Of a stretch of 64,000 nt of DNA, positions 37,909 through 47,002 are shown piece after piece (positions within the stretch are counted from its first letter, which is position 1; each line of letters starts with the position of its first letter). The DNA comes from Nocardioides sp. Arc9.136. GTDB lineage: Bacteria > Actinomycetota > Actinomycetes > Propionibacteriales > Nocardioidaceae. The stretch covers positions 2,046,001 to 2,110,000 of the forward strand of contig NZ_CP113431.1 in assembly GCF_030506255.1 (NCBI RefSeq), read 5' to 3'. The position numbers were made by a program, and so were the translations under genes. The notes beneath the pieces are model-generated. The model had not been told where the DNA came from. It made no database searches and saw nothing but the letters and a program-made list of their open reading frames with translations.

Positions 37909-39072
37909 ATGCAGATCGGCATCTTCAGCGTCGGCGACGTGACGATGGACCCCACGACGGGTCGCACGCCCACCGAGCACGAGCGGATCAAGGCCACGGT
38001 GGCGATCGCCAAGAAGGCCGAGGACGTCGGTCTCGACGTGTTCGCGACCGGCGAGCACCACAACCCGCCGTTCATCTCCTCCAACCCCACCGCGACGCTC
38101 GCCTACATCGGCGCGCAGACCGAGCGGATCGTGCTGTCGACCGCGACCACGCTGATCACCACCACCGACCCGGTGCTGATCGCGGAGGACTACGCCAAGA
38201 TCCAGCACCTCACCGACGGCCGGGTGGACCTGATGATGGGGCGCGGCAACACCGGCCCGGTCTACCCCTGGTTCGGCAAGGACATCCGCCAGGGCGTCAA
38301 CCTCGCGATCGAGAACTACGCGCTGCTGCACCGGCTCTGGCGCGAGGACGTCGTCGACTGGTCCGGTCGGTTCCGCACCCCGCTCCAGGGCTACACCTCC
38401 ACGCCGCGCCCGCTCGACGGCGTCCCGCCGTTCGTGTGGCACGGCTCGATCCGCAGCCCCGAGATCGCCGAGCAGGCGGCCTACTACGGCGACGGCTTCT
38501 TCCACAACCACATCTTCTGGCCGGCCTCGCACACCCAGCAGATGGTCGACCTCTACCGCCGCCGCTTCGAGCACTACGGCCACGGCCCGGCGGACACCGC
38601 GATCGTCGGCCTCGGCGGGCAGTTCTTCATGCGGCGCGACAGCCAGGAGGCCGTGCGCGAGTTCCGCCCGTACTTCGACAACGCCCCGGTCTACGGCCAC
38701 GGGCCCTCGCTGGAGGACTTCACCGAGGCCACGCCGCTGACCGTGGGCTCGCCCCAGCAGGTGCTGGAGCGGACCCTGTCGTTCCGCGACTACGTCGGCC
38801 ACTACCAGCGCCAGCTGTTCCTCGTCGACCACGCCGGCCTGCCGCTGAAGACGGTGCTCGAGCAGCTCGACCTGCTCGGCGAGATCCTGCCGGAGATGCG
38901 CAAGGGCTTCGCCGAGGGCCGCCCGGCGCACGTGCCGGACGCGCCCACCCACGGCTCGCTGGTCGCCGCCGCGGGCGGTGCCCACGACTCCACGGTGTAC
39001 GCCGCGGCGGACTCCGCCACTGGCCACCGGGCAGAGGACGCGCTCGAGGCCGCCGAGGAGGTGTCGGCATGA
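37909..39072 (+). CDS. Luciferase-like FMN-dependent monooxygenase (CE1758 family)
   Basis: A 387-residue LLM-class flavin monooxygenase. The N-terminal MQIGIFSVGDVTMDP and the loop GLDVFATGEHHNPPFISSNP are typical. FMN and substrate segments follow (TTLITTTDPVLIAEDYAKIQ; GRGNTGPVYPWFGKD). It matches the CE1758 group that comes paired with a dedicated FMN reductase, which is the next gene, overlapping by ATGA. The substrate is unknown. GAGGA before ATG 37909 serves as ribosome site. A TTGACA -35-like box is at 37834 but the -10 is weak. Confidence 0.92.
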   Translation: MQIGIFSVGDVTMDPTTGRTPTEHERIKATVAIAKKAEDVGLDVFATGEHHNPPFISSNPTATLAYIGAQTERIVLSTATTLITTTDPVLIAEDYAKIQHLTDGRVDLMMGRGNTGPVYPWFGKDIRQGVNLAIENYALLHRLWREDVVDWSGRFRTPLQGYTSTPRPLDGVPPFVWHGSIRSPEIAEQAAYYGDGFFHNHIFWPASHTQQMVDLYRRRFEHYGHGPADTAIVGLGGQFFMRRDSQEAVREFRPYFDNAPVYGHGPSLEDFTEATPLTVGSPQQVLERTLSFRDYVGHYQRQLFLVDHAGLPLKTVLEQLDLLGEILPEMRKGFAEGRPAHVPDAPTHGSLVAAAGGAHDSTVYAAADSATGHRAEDALEAAEEVSA

Positions 39073-39689
39073 CCTCCGTGGTCGTCGTCTCCGCCGGTCT
39101 CTCCAACCCCTCGTCGACGCGGCTGCTGGCCGACCGGCTGGCCGCCGCGACGACGCAGGCGCTCGAGGAGGTCGACGTGACGACCGTCGAGCTGCGAGAC
39201 CTCGCCCACGAGCTGACCGACCACCTGCTGACCGGCTTCCCCGGTCCGCCCCTGGCGGCGGCGATCGACGCGGTCCGCCGCGCCGACGGGCTGGTCGTCG
39301 TGACGCCGGTGTTCTCCGCGTCGTACTCCGGGCTGTTCAAGACGTTCTTCGACGTCCTCGAGCCCGGGACCCTCGACGGCACCCCGGTGCTCGTCGCCGC
39401 GACGGCGGGCACGGCACGCCACTCCCTGGTGCTCGAGCACGCGCTGCGGCCGCTGTTCGCCTACCTGCGGGCCGTGGTCGTCCCCACCGGCGTCTTCGCC
39501 GCGACCGAGGACTTCGCGAGCACCGAGCTCGAGCAGCGGATCACCCGGGCCGCCGGCGAGCTGGCCGCTCTTGTCGGCAAGGTCAGCCCCGCCGACGCGT
39601 CGGGCGGGTCCAGCCGGCGCACGGTCGACGACCAGCTCGCCGAGCCCACGCCGTTCGAGGAGCTGCTCCGCCGAGCCTCGGAGGGCTGA
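39069..39689 (+). CDS. LLM-partnered NAD(P)H-dependent FMN reductase (CE1759 family)
   Basis: A 206-residue flavodoxin-fold FMN reductase. It opens with VVVVSAGLSNPSSTRLLADRL (phosphate loop), and VVVTPVFSASYSGLFKTFFDVL carries the isoalloxazine-binding residues. It should supply reduced FMN to the luciferase-like partner. Its ATG overlaps the partner's stop (ATGA), and this two-gene order is a recognised unit in actinobacteria. It ends just before a repeat-rich spacer. Confidence 0.92.
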   Translation: MTSVVVVSAGLSNPSSTRLLADRLAAATTQALEEVDVTTVELRDLAHELTDHLLTGFPGPPLAAAIDAVRRADGLVVVTPVFSASYSGLFKTFFDVLEPGTLDGTPVLVAATAGTARHSLVLEHALRPLFAYLRAVVVPTGVFAATEDFASTELEQRITRAAGELAALVGKVSPADASGGSSRRTVDDQLAEPTPFEELLRRASEG

Positions 39690-39701
39690 GGAAGCCCCTC
39701 C

Positions 39702-39893
39702 GCTGGTCGAGCAGCGAGCGCCGGCGAGCGTCGTCGAGACCCGGCGAACGGCCGCTGGTCGAGCAGCGAGCGCCGGCGAGCGTCGTCGAGACCCGGCGAA
39801 CGGCTGCTGGTCGAGCAGCGAGCGCCAGCGACACCCGGCGAACGGCTGCTGGTCGAGCAGCGAGCGCCGGCGAGCGTCGTCGAGACCCGGCGA
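39702..39893. repeat. Four tandem ~52-bp repeats in the 39.7-40.0 kb spacer
   Basis: Units begin at 39702, 39754, 39806 and 39848. The core GCTGGTCGAGCAGCGAGCGC is followed by a GAGCGTCGTCGAGACCCGGC-like part. The third copy is 42 bp because of a 10-bp deletion. The sequence resembles an intergenic repeat widespread in Nocardioides-type genomes. No gene or promoter is seen inside. Confidence 0.9.
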
Positions 39894-39965
39894 CCACGGC
39901 TACGGCCCTGCGCCCGTCACCGGGTCTCGACACGCCGGTCGCGACCTCGTTCCTCGGTCGCGCGG

Positions 39966-40036
39966 CTCGCTCGACCACCACCAGCGAGTCCGCTGGCGCG
40001 TCCTCGCTCGACCACCACCAGCGAGTCCGCTGGGGC
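39966..40036. repeat. Two 37-bp direct repeats, partly inverse to the preceding array
   Basis: Copies start at 39966 and 40003 (CTCGCTCGACCACCACCAGC...). They contain GCTCGACCA and CAGCGAG in the opposite sense to the array at 39702, so the two arrays could fold on each other. Between them, 39894-39965 carries degenerate pieces such as GGGTCTCGACACGCCGGTCG and nothing that looks coding. The whole 39690-40047 gap is repeat-derived. Confidence 0.8.
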
Positions 40037-40047
40037 GCTTTCCTTGC

Positions 40048-40575
40048 TCAGTGCTGGTGGGTCCCGTGGATGATCGCCCGGCCGGCGGTCTTGAACGCCA
40101 GGTTGAACGACACCACGGCCGGCGAGGCGTCGGAGTCGACACCGAGCGACTCCTCCGTCACCGCGTGGACGACGAAGTAGTACCGGTGCACCTGGTCGCC
40201 CTGCGGCGGGGCGGCGCCGGTGAAGGCCTTCGAGCCGCCGTCGTTGCGGCACATGAACGCGTTCCCCGGGAGGTCCGAGCCCTCCGCGCCGATGCCGGCG
40301 GGGAGCGAGGTCACGTCCGCCGGCACGTCGACGAGCACCCAGTGCCAGAAGCCGCTGGGCGTCGGGGCGTCGGGGTCGAAGCAGGTGACCGTGTAGCTCT
40401 TCGTGCCCTCGGGCGCGCCCGACCACGACAGCTGCGGCGAGGTGTCCCCGCCGTCGGCGACCTGCTCGGACCGCAGCGGCGCGCCGTCGGTGACGTCCTC
40501 GCTGGTGACGGTGAACGACGGCACCGGGGGCAGCAGGTCGTAGGGGTTCGGGCTCACCGGTCGGTCGAGGGTCAT
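40048..40575 (-). CDS. YbhB/YbcL family (PEBP-like) protein
   Basis: A 175-residue phosphatidylethanolamine-binding-protein-like fold. The two conserved ligand-site segments are [32 protein letters not shown] in outline, with the DPDAP and HW residues, and the later [13 protein letters not shown]. Bacterial members have no settled function. AGGAG lies just before ATG 40575, which decides the start over an upstream ATG. It is divergent from the siroheme gene. Confidence 0.9.
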   Translation of the reverse strand: MTLDRPVSPNPYDLLPPVPSFTVTSEDVTDGAPLRSEQVADGGDTSPQLSWSGAPEGTKSYTVTCFDPDAPTPSGFWHWVLVDVPADVTSLPAGIGAEGSDLPGNAFMCRNDGGSKAFTGAAPPQGDQVHRYYFVVHAVTEESLGVDSDASPAVVSFNLAFKTAGRAIIHGTHQH

Positions 40576-40669
40576 GGGTCTCCTATCGCAGACGGGGGAT
40601 CGGTCCGAACCTAGTCCGGACATCGAACCCGTACCACCGCGCCGCCGACCGCACACGGATGATGTGCGG

Positions 40670-41911
40670 GTGGACGACTTCCCGACGTACCCCTCCGGGC
40701 TGCGCCTCGCCGACCGCCGCGTCGTCGTGGTCGGCGGCGGTCACGTCGCGCAGCGGCGGGTGCCCCAGCTGATCGCGGCCGGCGCGCGCGTGCACGTCGT
40801 CGCGCCGGCGGTGACGCCCGCCATCGAGGGGCTGGTCGGGTCCGGGGAGGTGGTCTGGCACGAGCGCGGCTTCGAGGAGTCCGACCTCGACGACACCTGG
40901 TACTGCATCGCCGCGACCGACCTCCCGACCGTCAACGAGCGGGTCAGCCGCGCGGCCGAGGAGCGCCGGGTCTTCTGCGTGCGCGCCGACGACGCCACCC
41001 GGGCCACCGCCTGGACCCCCGCCACCGGCCGCCACGACGGGGTCACCGTCGCGGTCCTGAGCGGCCGGGAGCCGCAGCGGTCGGCCGGCATCCGCGACGA
41101 GGTCGTCGAGCAGCTGCGCGAGGGCACGCTGGGCGCCCGGAGGCAGCGCAGCCGTGCGGCGGGGGTGGTGCTCGTCGGCGGGGGACCGGGGGACCCCGAG
41201 CTGATCACCGTCGCCGGTCGCAAGGCGCTGATGGACGCCGACGTGGTCGTGGCCGACCGGCTCGCGCCGCGGGAGCTGCTGGGCGACCTGCCCTCCGACG
41301 TCGAGCTGGTCGACGTCGCCAAGCTGCCGCGGGGTCGCAGCGCCCAGCAGGAGGAGATCAACCGCGTCATCGTGGACCGCGCGCTGGCCGGCAAGCGGGT
41401 GGTGCGGTTCAAGGGCGGCGACAACTTCGTCTACGGCCGCGGCTACGAGGAGGTCATCGCCTGCCGGGCGGCCGGCGTGCCGGTCACGGTGATCCCCGGC
41501 CTGACCAGCCCGGTCGCGGTGCCCGCGGTCGCCGGCATCCCGGTCACCCACCGGGGTGTCGCGCACGAGTTCACCGTCATCTCCGGGCACCTACCCCCGG
41601 GCCACCCCGAGTCGCTGACGCAGTGGTCCGCGGTGGCCGGTCTGCGCGGCACCCTGGTGCTGATGATGGCGGTGCAGAACGCTCCCGCCATCGCCGAGGC
41701 GCTGCTCGCCGGCGGCCGGGACGCCTCGACGCCGGTCGGGGTGGTCTGCGACGGCACGATGCCGGGCGAGCGCACGGTCCTCTCCACCCTCGGCTCGCTG
41801 GCGGCCGACCTGGCGGACCAGCACGTGAAGCCCCCGGCGATCATCGTCGTCGGCGACGTGGTCGCCGTGGCGCACCCCGACCACTACGGGGCCCGGGAGG
41901 AGCTGGCCTGA
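40670..41911 (+). CDS. Siroheme synthase: precorrin-2 dehydrogenase fused to uroporphyrinogen-III C-methyltransferase
   Basis: A 413-residue two-domain enzyme. The N-terminal NAD-binding domain (about 1-140, [19 protein letters not shown]) oxidises precorrin-2 and may insert iron. The C-terminal SUMT domain (about 160-410) has [40 protein letters not shown] and GIPVTHRG. Together they make siroheme for sulfite/nitrite reductases, like CysG with domains of the same order. GTG 40670 is used; GTG 40664 is also possible. Confidence 0.92.
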   Translation: MDDFPTYPSGLRLADRRVVVVGGGHVAQRRVPQLIAAGARVHVVAPAVTPAIEGLVGSGEVVWHERGFEESDLDDTWYCIAATDLPTVNERVSRAAEERRVFCVRADDATRATAWTPATGRHDGVTVAVLSGREPQRSAGIRDEVVEQLREGTLGARRQRSRAAGVVLVGGGPGDPELITVAGRKALMDADVVVADRLAPRELLGDLPSDVELVDVAKLPRGRSAQQEEINRVIVDRALAGKRVVRFKGGDNFVYGRGYEEVIACRAAGVPVTVIPGLTSPVAVPAVAGIPVTHRGVAHEFTVISGHLPPGHPESLTQWSAVAGLRGTLVLMMAVQNAPAIAEALLAGGRDASTPVGVVCDGTMPGERTVLSTLGSLAADLADQHVKPPAIIVVGDVVAVAHPDHYGAREELA

Positions 41912-42714
41912 TGGCCCGCATCATCGAGGTCGAGGACCCCGCGGACCCGCGGCTGGCCGACTACCGCGACCTGCGCGACGTGGAGCTGCGCAAGAACATG
42001 GAGGCCGAGCACGGCCTGTTCCTCGCCGAGGGCGAGAAGGTCGTCCGGCGGGCGGTCGAGGGCGGGTTCACCCCACGGTCCTTCCTCATGGCGCCGCGCT
42101 GGCTCGACGGCCTCGCCGATGTCCTGGGCCGTTCCGATGCGCCCTGCTACGTGCTCTCCGAGGCGCTCGCCGAGGAGGTGACCGGCTTCCACGTCCACCG
42201 GGGCGCGCTCGCCTCGCTGCAGCGCCGCCCGCTGCCGAGCCTCGAGGAGGTCCTCGACGGGGCCCGGTCGGTGCTCGTCCTCGAGGACGTCGTCGATCAC
42301 ACGAACGTCGGCGCCATCTTCCGCTCCGGCGCAGCACTCGGCTTCGACGCCGTCCTCCTCGCCCCGCGCTGCGCGGACCCGCTCTACCGCCGCTCGATCA
42401 AGGTCGCGATGGGCACGGTGTTCAACGTGCCCTGGACCCGGCTGCCGGACTGGTACGACGCGCTGCCGGCGCTCTCCGCGCGCGGCTTCACCACCGTGGC
42501 GCTGACGCTGGCCGCGGACTCGTCGCCGATCGAGGACGCCGTCGCGGGTCTGGACAAGGTCGCGCTGGTGCTCGGTTCCGAGGGCCACGGGCTCTCCGCG
42601 CGGTGGGAGCAGACCGCCGACAGGCGGGCGATCATCCCGATGGCCGAGGGCGTCGACTCGCTCAACGTCGCGGCCGCGACCGCCGTCGCCTGCTACGTGA
42701 CCGCTCGCCGCTGA
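41911..42714 (+). CDS. TrmH/SpoU (SPOUT) family RNA 2'-O-methyltransferase
   Basis: A 267-residue SPOUT methyltransferase. An N-terminal substrate-binding domain (DLRDVELRKNMEAEHGLFLAEGEKVVRRAVE) leads to the knot domain. The motifs are DHTNVGAIFRSGAALGFD, LVLGSEGHGLS and IPMAEGVDSLNVAAATAV. It methylates a ribose in rRNA or tRNA; the position is unknown. The ATG overlaps the siroheme stop (TGATG), so the two are co-translated. Confidence 0.92.
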   Translation: MARIIEVEDPADPRLADYRDLRDVELRKNMEAEHGLFLAEGEKVVRRAVEGGFTPRSFLMAPRWLDGLADVLGRSDAPCYVLSEALAEEVTGFHVHRGALASLQRRPLPSLEEVLDGARSVLVLEDVVDHTNVGAIFRSGAALGFDAVLLAPRCADPLYRRSIKVAMGTVFNVPWTRLPDWYDALPALSARGFTTVALTLAADSSPIEDAVAGLDKVALVLGSEGHGLSARWEQTADRRAIIPMAEGVDSLNVAAATAVACYVTARR

Positions 42715-42724
42715 TTCGACGGAG

Positions 42725-42739
42725 CGCGAGAGGCTCGCG
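42725..42739. terminator. Short hairpin after the SPOUT gene
   Basis: CGCGAG, AGG, CTCGCG, 11 bp after the stop. It is small and lacks a T tract. The rest of 42740-42879 has no motif I can name. Confidence 0.3.
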
Positions 42740-42879
42740 TACCGTCGACGGCCGTCCCGCCGGGCGGCCCACGACGCCGTTCCGGACGGGCTCCTCGCGG
42801 CCGCACGCCGGCCGTGTCACGACCAGGAGACCCTCGCAGCACGGCGAGGGCGTCGAATCCCGTTTGGACCTCCCCCTTC

Positions 42880-43740
42880 ATGCCTCTTCACCCAGTCCTG
42901 CCTTCCGTCCTGCCCTCCGGCCGCCGGCCGCGGTCCGTGGCCACCTCGACCGCCGCCGCGGCGGTCGTCCTCGCGTTGCTGCCCGGCGCCGCCGCCGCCG
43001 ACGGCGAGGTCGCCCCCAGCGGCACCGGGCCGGCCACCACCGCCGCTGCCGCCCCGGCGGGCACCACGTCCGTCGGCCTCCGCGTCGGCCGCGACAGCAC
43101 CCGGTCGGTGCGCACCTCCGCCTCCTGGCCGGCCGGCGTCCTCCGCGAGCACGGCGTGACGGTCTCCCGGCGCGACCAGGTCCGCGTCCTGCGCGCGGAC
43201 CGCCGCGTCTCCGGCGAGCAGCGCCGCCTCCGCCGCGGCGACACCGTCAAGGTCGTCCGCGTCGACCGCACGGTGGACACCCGCCGCGTCAAGGTGCGCG
43301 CCGGCGTCGAGGAGCGGCGTACGACGTCGCTGCGGCCCGGCCAGCGCCGCGTGGTCAGCGACGGCCGGCCGGGGGTCCGCAAGGTGCGTACCATCCGGGT
43401 GACGCACAACGCCCGCGTCGTCGACCGCGCCGTCCGCAAGCACCTGGTCCGCGACCCGCGACCGCGCCGGGTGCTCGTCGGCGCCCCGCGCCGGTCGGTC
43501 CCCGGCGCCGACCGGCTGAACTGGCGCGGCCTCGCCCGGTGCGAGTCGGGCGGCAACCCCCGCGCCGTCAACGCGGCCGGGTACTACGGGCTCTACCAGT
43601 TCGACACCGGCACCTGGCGCAGCGTCGGTGGCCGGGGCATGCCGCACCGCGCCTCCGCGGGTGAGCAGACCTACCGGGCGAAGCTGCTCTACCAGCAGCG
43701 CGGCCGGTCGCCGTGGCCGCACTGCGGTCGCTACCTCTGA
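42880..43740 (+). CDS. Resuscitation-promoting factor (Rpf) with DUF348/G5-type domains
   Basis: A 286-residue secreted protein. A signal peptide lies at about residues 18-40 (ATSTAAAAVVLALLPGAAAA). A DUF348-like and G5-like basic region follows (VSRRDQVRVLRADRR, VKVVRVDRTVDTRRVKV, RTIRVTHNARVVD). The last ~75 residues are the Rpf transglycosylase domain (LNWRGLARCESGGNPRAVN, YYGLYQFDTGTWRSVGG, CGRYL) with the catalytic Glu in CESGG. It cleaves peptidoglycan to wake dormant cells. ATG 42880 lacks a ribosome site; GTG 42814 is an alternative. Confidence 0.9.
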   Translation: MPLHPVLPSVLPSGRRPRSVATSTAAAAVVLALLPGAAAADGEVAPSGTGPATTAAAAPAGTTSVGLRVGRDSTRSVRTSASWPAGVLREHGVTVSRRDQVRVLRADRRVSGEQRRLRRGDTVKVVRVDRTVDTRRVKVRAGVEERRTTSLRPGQRRVVSDGRPGVRKVRTIRVTHNARVVDRAVRKHLVRDPRPRRVLVGAPRRSVPGADRLNWRGLARCESGGNPRAVNAAGYYGLYQFDTGTWRSVGGRGMPHRASAGEQTYRAKLLYQQRGRSPWPHCGRYL

Positions 43741-43815
43741 GCCGGCCCACCACCGGCTGAAGACCGGTGAGGACCGGCTGAGGCCCCTCGGCCCCGCCCT
43801 CCCCGCCACCGCGAC

Positions 43816-43846
43816 GTCCCGGGCGCCCCAACCGGGGCCCCGGGAC
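43816..43846 (+). terminator. GC-rich hairpin after the rpf gene
   Basis: GTCCCGGG...CCCGGGAC with inner GCCCC/GGGGC and an AACC loop. It sits between rpf and the epimerase-led operon. It has no T tract. Confidence 0.55.
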
Positions 43847-43884
43847 GCCGTGTGAGCCCCCCACGCGCGGGGCACCGAGCGAGC

Positions 43885-44943
43885 ATGCGCATCGCGATCA
43901 CCGGCGCGACCGGCAACATCGGCTCGGCCCTCGTGCGACGCCTGCGCGCAGACGGCAACCACGACCTCGTCGGGCTGGCCCGGCGCCTGCCGGACCAGGC
44001 AGACGGCATCACCTGGCACTCCGTCGACCTCAGCACCGACGCCTGCCACGAGACGCTCGCCGAGGCCTTCCGCGACGCGGACGCCGTCGTCCACCTCGCG
44101 TGGGGCTTCCAGCCCTCCCACGACCTGACGTACCTCGCCGAGACAGGCATCGGCGGCACGCGGCGGGTGCTCCGCGCGGTCACCGAGGCCGACGTGCCGC
44201 ACGTGGTGCACATGTCGTCGGTCGGCGCCTACTCCCCGAAGCAGGACGACCGGCCCGTCGACGAGACCTGGCCGACCGAGGGCGTGCCGACCTCGCGCTA
44301 CAGCCGGCACAAGTCCGCTGCCGAGCGGCTGCTCGACCAGCACGAGACCGCCCACCCCGACCGGGTCGTCACCCGGCTGCGGCCAGGGATCGTCGGCCAG
44401 CGCGCAGCAGGCTCGGCGCTCCTGCGGTACGGCATCCCGGCGTTCGTCCCGTCCCGCGCGCTCGGACTGCTCCCCGTGCTCCCGATGGACCGCGGGCTCG
44501 TGATCCCGATGGTCCACACCGACGACGTGGCCGAGGCGATCGCCACCGTCCTCCGGCAGCGCGCCGCGGGCCCGTTCAACCTCGCGGCCGACCCGCCGGT
44601 GACCGCGGCGATCATCGCCAACGCGCTCGGGGCCCGGCTCGTGCACGTGCCCTCGTCGGTGGTGCGGGCCGTCATGTCGGCCACCTGGCACGCCCGGCTC
44701 CAGCAGGTCGACACCGGCTGGCTCGACATGGGCTTCGCGCTGCCGACCATGGACACCACGCGTGCCCGCGTCGAGCTGGGCTGGGCGCCCACGACCGACG
44801 GGCCGTCGGTCTTCGGCGAGGTCGTCGCCGGCATGAAGGACGCCGCGTCGGGCCGCACGCCCGCCCTGCGGCCCCGCACCGTCCTGGGAGCGGTCGGTGA
44901 CGCCGTGCGCCGCGGGCCGGTCGCCGTGCGGCGCCGGCCGTGA
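43885..44943 (+). CDS. NAD(P)-dependent epimerase/dehydratase (extended SDR)
   Basis: A 352-residue extended-SDR protein. The cofactor motif is ITGATGNIGSALVRRL, HLAWGFQPSHD follows, and the active site reads MSSVGAYSPK then YSRHKSAAERLL (YxxxK). It could act on a nucleotide sugar or on a ketone or alcohol of the pathway. It is the first gene of a six-gene operon that includes UbiA, a type III PKS, a methyltransferase and two flavoproteins, with the next start overlapping (GTGA). No ribosome site is obvious. Confidence 0.85.
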   Translation: MRIAITGATGNIGSALVRRLRADGNHDLVGLARRLPDQADGITWHSVDLSTDACHETLAEAFRDADAVVHLAWGFQPSHDLTYLAETGIGGTRRVLRAVTEADVPHVVHMSSVGAYSPKQDDRPVDETWPTEGVPTSRYSRHKSAAERLLDQHETAHPDRVVTRLRPGIVGQRAAGSALLRYGIPAFVPSRALGLLPVLPMDRGLVIPMVHTDDVAEAIATVLRQRAAGPFNLAADPPVTAAIIANALGARLVHVPSSVVRAVMSATWHARLQQVDTGWLDMGFALPTMDTTRARVELGWAPTTDGPSVFGEVVAGMKDAASGRTPALRPRTVLGAVGDAVRRGPVAVRRRP

Positions 44944-45794
44944 CCACGAGCGCGGTCCCCGCACCTCCCGGCCGCCGGGCCCGGACGCAGCCGGGCCGCG
45001 CGGGCGCGCTCCTCGCCGCCGCCCACGGCGGACCGGCCCTGGCGGTCACCACGATCGCCGCGCTCCTGGCGGTGCGCAGCGACCTCGACGCGACCGACGC
45101 GGTGCTCGTCACCGGCGCGGTGCTCACCGGCCAGCTGACGATCGGCTGGGGCAACGACCTGCGCGACCTGCCGCGCGACCGTGCGGTCGGCCGCACCGAC
45201 AAGCCGCTGGTGACCGGCGCGCTCCCGGTGCGATGGGTGGTGAGCGCGCTCGGCGTCGCCGCCGCCGCGTGCGTCGCGCTCTCGGCCGCGGTGGGCTGGC
45301 GCAGCGCGCTGGTCAACATCGTGCTCGGTGCGGGAGCCGGCCACGCCTACAACCTGGGCCTCAAGGCGACCTGGTGGTCCTGGGCGCCGTACGCCTGTGC
45401 CTTCGGCACCCTGCCCTCGGTCGTCACGCTGGCCGGGCCGGACCCCTCGTGGGCGCCGGCCTGGGCGACCGGGGCGGGCGCGCTGCTGGGTGTCGGTGCC
45501 CACCTGCTCAACACCCTGCCCGACCTCGTCGACGACGCCCGGACCGGTGTCCGCGGGCTGCCGCACCGCCTGGGGGCGACGGCCTCCCGTGCCGGCGCCG
45601 CCGCGCTCCTCGCCGGCGCCTCGGTCCTGGCCGGGCTGGGCCCGGCCGGCGACTCGCCCTGGTGGGCCTGGGCGGCGCTCGGGGTGGCGCTGCTGCTGGC
45701 CCTCGTCACCCTCGTGACCCGCGGGCGCACCCCGTTCCGCGCCGCGGTCGCCGTCGCCCTGCTCGACGTCGCCCTCCTGGTGGCCGCGGGATGA
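44940..45794 (+). CDS. UbiA-family prenyltransferase
   Basis: A 284-residue membrane protein with about eight helices. The first Asp-rich motif is WGNDLRDLPRDRAVGRTDKP (NDxxDxxxD type) and the second is NTLPDLVDDARTGV, both needed for prenyl-diphosphate/Mg binding. It would attach a polyprenyl chain to an aromatic acceptor, perhaps the type III PKS product two genes downstream. The exact acceptor and chain length are unknown. It overlaps the epimerase stop and the next start (ATGA). Confidence 0.9.
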   Translation: MTTSAVPAPPGRRARTQPGRAGALLAAAHGGPALAVTTIAALLAVRSDLDATDAVLVTGAVLTGQLTIGWGNDLRDLPRDRAVGRTDKPLVTGALPVRWVVSALGVAAAACVALSAAVGWRSALVNIVLGAGAGHAYNLGLKATWWSWAPYACAFGTLPSVVTLAGPDPSWAPAWATGAGALLGVGAHLLNTLPDLVDDARTGVRGLPHRLGATASRAGAAALLAGASVLAGLGPAGDSPWWAWAALGVALLLALVTLVTRGRTPFRAAVAVALLDVALLVAAG

Positions 45795-47002
45795 CCGGCT
45801 GGGACCTCGCGGTCGTCGGCGCCGGCCCCGCGGGTGCCGCGACGGCACTGGGGGCGCTGGCCGCCGACCCGGGCCTGCGGGTGCTGCTGCTGGACCGCGC
45901 CGACTTCCCCCGTGACAAGGCGTGCGGCGACGGCGTCGCCCCCCACGTGCTCGACCTGCTCGCCGAGGTGGGCGTGACCGGCCTGCTGGACGACCGCACC
46001 CCGGTGGCCCGCCTGCGGCTCAGCCGCGGGCCGCTCGCCGCCGAGCGGACCATGGCGCGGGCGGCGTACGTCGTGCCGCGCGCGGTCCTGGACGCGCGCC
46101 TGGTCGAGGCGGCCGTGGCGGCCGGCGCCGAGCTGCGCCGCCACCGGGTCCGAGCCCCGCACGAGGAGCCGGACGGCGTCGTCCTCGACGAGGGGACCCG
46201 CGCCGCGGTCGTCGTGGGGGCGGACGGCGCGCACTCGGTCGTCCGCCGGTCGCTCGAGCGGCCCCGAGGGCCCGTCGCGCTGGCCATCCGCGGCTACGCC
46301 CCCGTCGCACCGGGCCGGGCCGGGGCCCAGGTCATCGAGTTCGGTACCGAGCACCAGCCGTCGTACGCCTGGTCCTTCGACTGCGGCGACGGCACCGCCA
46401 ACGTCGGGTACGGCGAGGTGCTGCACGCCGACCGGCCCGCACCCACCCGCGCGGAGCTCTTCGAGCGGCTCGAGCACCTGCTGCCCGGCGCGACCGCCGG
46501 CGGGTCCCGCTGGCAGGGCCACCACCTCCCGCTCTCCACCGCCCGCTGGCGTGCGCCGACCGGCCGGGTGCTGCTCGTCGGCGACGCCGCCGGACTGGTC
46601 AACCCGCTGACCGGCGAGGGGATCTTCTACGCCGTGGCGACCGGGCTGGCCGCCGGTCGGGCCGCCGCCGAGGCGCTCCGGGTCGGCCGTCCGGAACGGG
46701 CCGGGCACCTCCACCGTCGGGCGACCCGGCGGATCCTGCTGCCGCACCTGCGTCACACCGCGCTCGCCGCGCGCCTGACCCGCAGCCCGCGGGTGCTCGA
46801 GGCCGGCCTGCGTGCCTCCGCCCGTGACCAGCGGGTCTTCGACGGGCTGGTCGAGCTCGGCCTGGCCCGCGGCCGGCTCACCCCCTCGCTCGCGCTCGGC
46901 CTCGGCCGGTCCCTCCTCGCACCCCCGCCGCCCATCCGTGTCGAGGCCGCCGCCACCGACGCCACCGACGCCACCGACGCCACCGTCAAGGAGCCCGCAT
47001 GA
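45791..47002 (+). CDS. Geranylgeranyl-reductase-like FAD-dependent oxidoreductase
   Basis: A 403-residue flavoprotein of the geranylgeranyl reductase/halogenase-like family. The N-terminal dinucleotide motif is VVGAGPAGAATALGAL, then the family box FPRDKACGDGVAPHVLDLL, and VLLVGDAAGLVNPLTGEGI binds FAD. Such enzymes saturate prenyl chains (GGR, MenJ) or hydroxylate. Beside UbiA, prenyl reduction is the likeliest job. The C-terminal tail has ATDATDATDATV from a 9-bp repeat. It overlaps the PKS gene as ATGA. Confidence 0.88.
   Translation: MTGWDLAVVGAGPAGAATALGALAADPGLRVLLLDRADFPRDKACGDGVAPHVLDLLAEVGVTGLLDDRTPVARLRLSRGPLAAERTMARAAYVVPRAVLDARLVEAAVAAGAELRRHRVRAPHEEPDGVVLDEGTRAAVVVGADGAHSVVRRSLERPRGPVALAIRGYAPVAPGRAGAQVIEFGTEHQPSYAWSFDCGDGTANVGYGEVLHADRPAPTRAELFERLEHLLPGATAGGSRWQGHHLPLSTARWRAPTGRVLLVGDAAGLVNPLTGEGIFYAVATGLAAGRAAAEALRVGRPERAGHLHRRATRRILLPHLRHTALAARLTRSPRVLEAGLRASARDQRVFDGLVELGLARGRLTPSLALGLGRSLLAPPPPIRVEAAATDATDATDATVKEPA
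46952..46987 (+). repeat. 9-bp tandem repeat in the C-terminal tail of the GGR-like gene
   Basis: Three perfect GCCACCGAC units plus a variant fourth, in frame (Ala-Thr-Asp each). It is a potential slippage site that alters only the tail length. Confidence 0.9.

Noticed and set aside
39702..40036. CRISPR array
   Set aside because: The units are contiguous ~52-bp direct copies with no unique spacers, one copy has a deletion, and there are no cas genes.
42740..42879. Cyclic di-AMP (ydaO-type) riboswitch before the Rpf gene
   Set aside because: Such riboswitches often precede rpf genes in actinobacteria, but I could not find the conserved ydaO boxes or pairing here.
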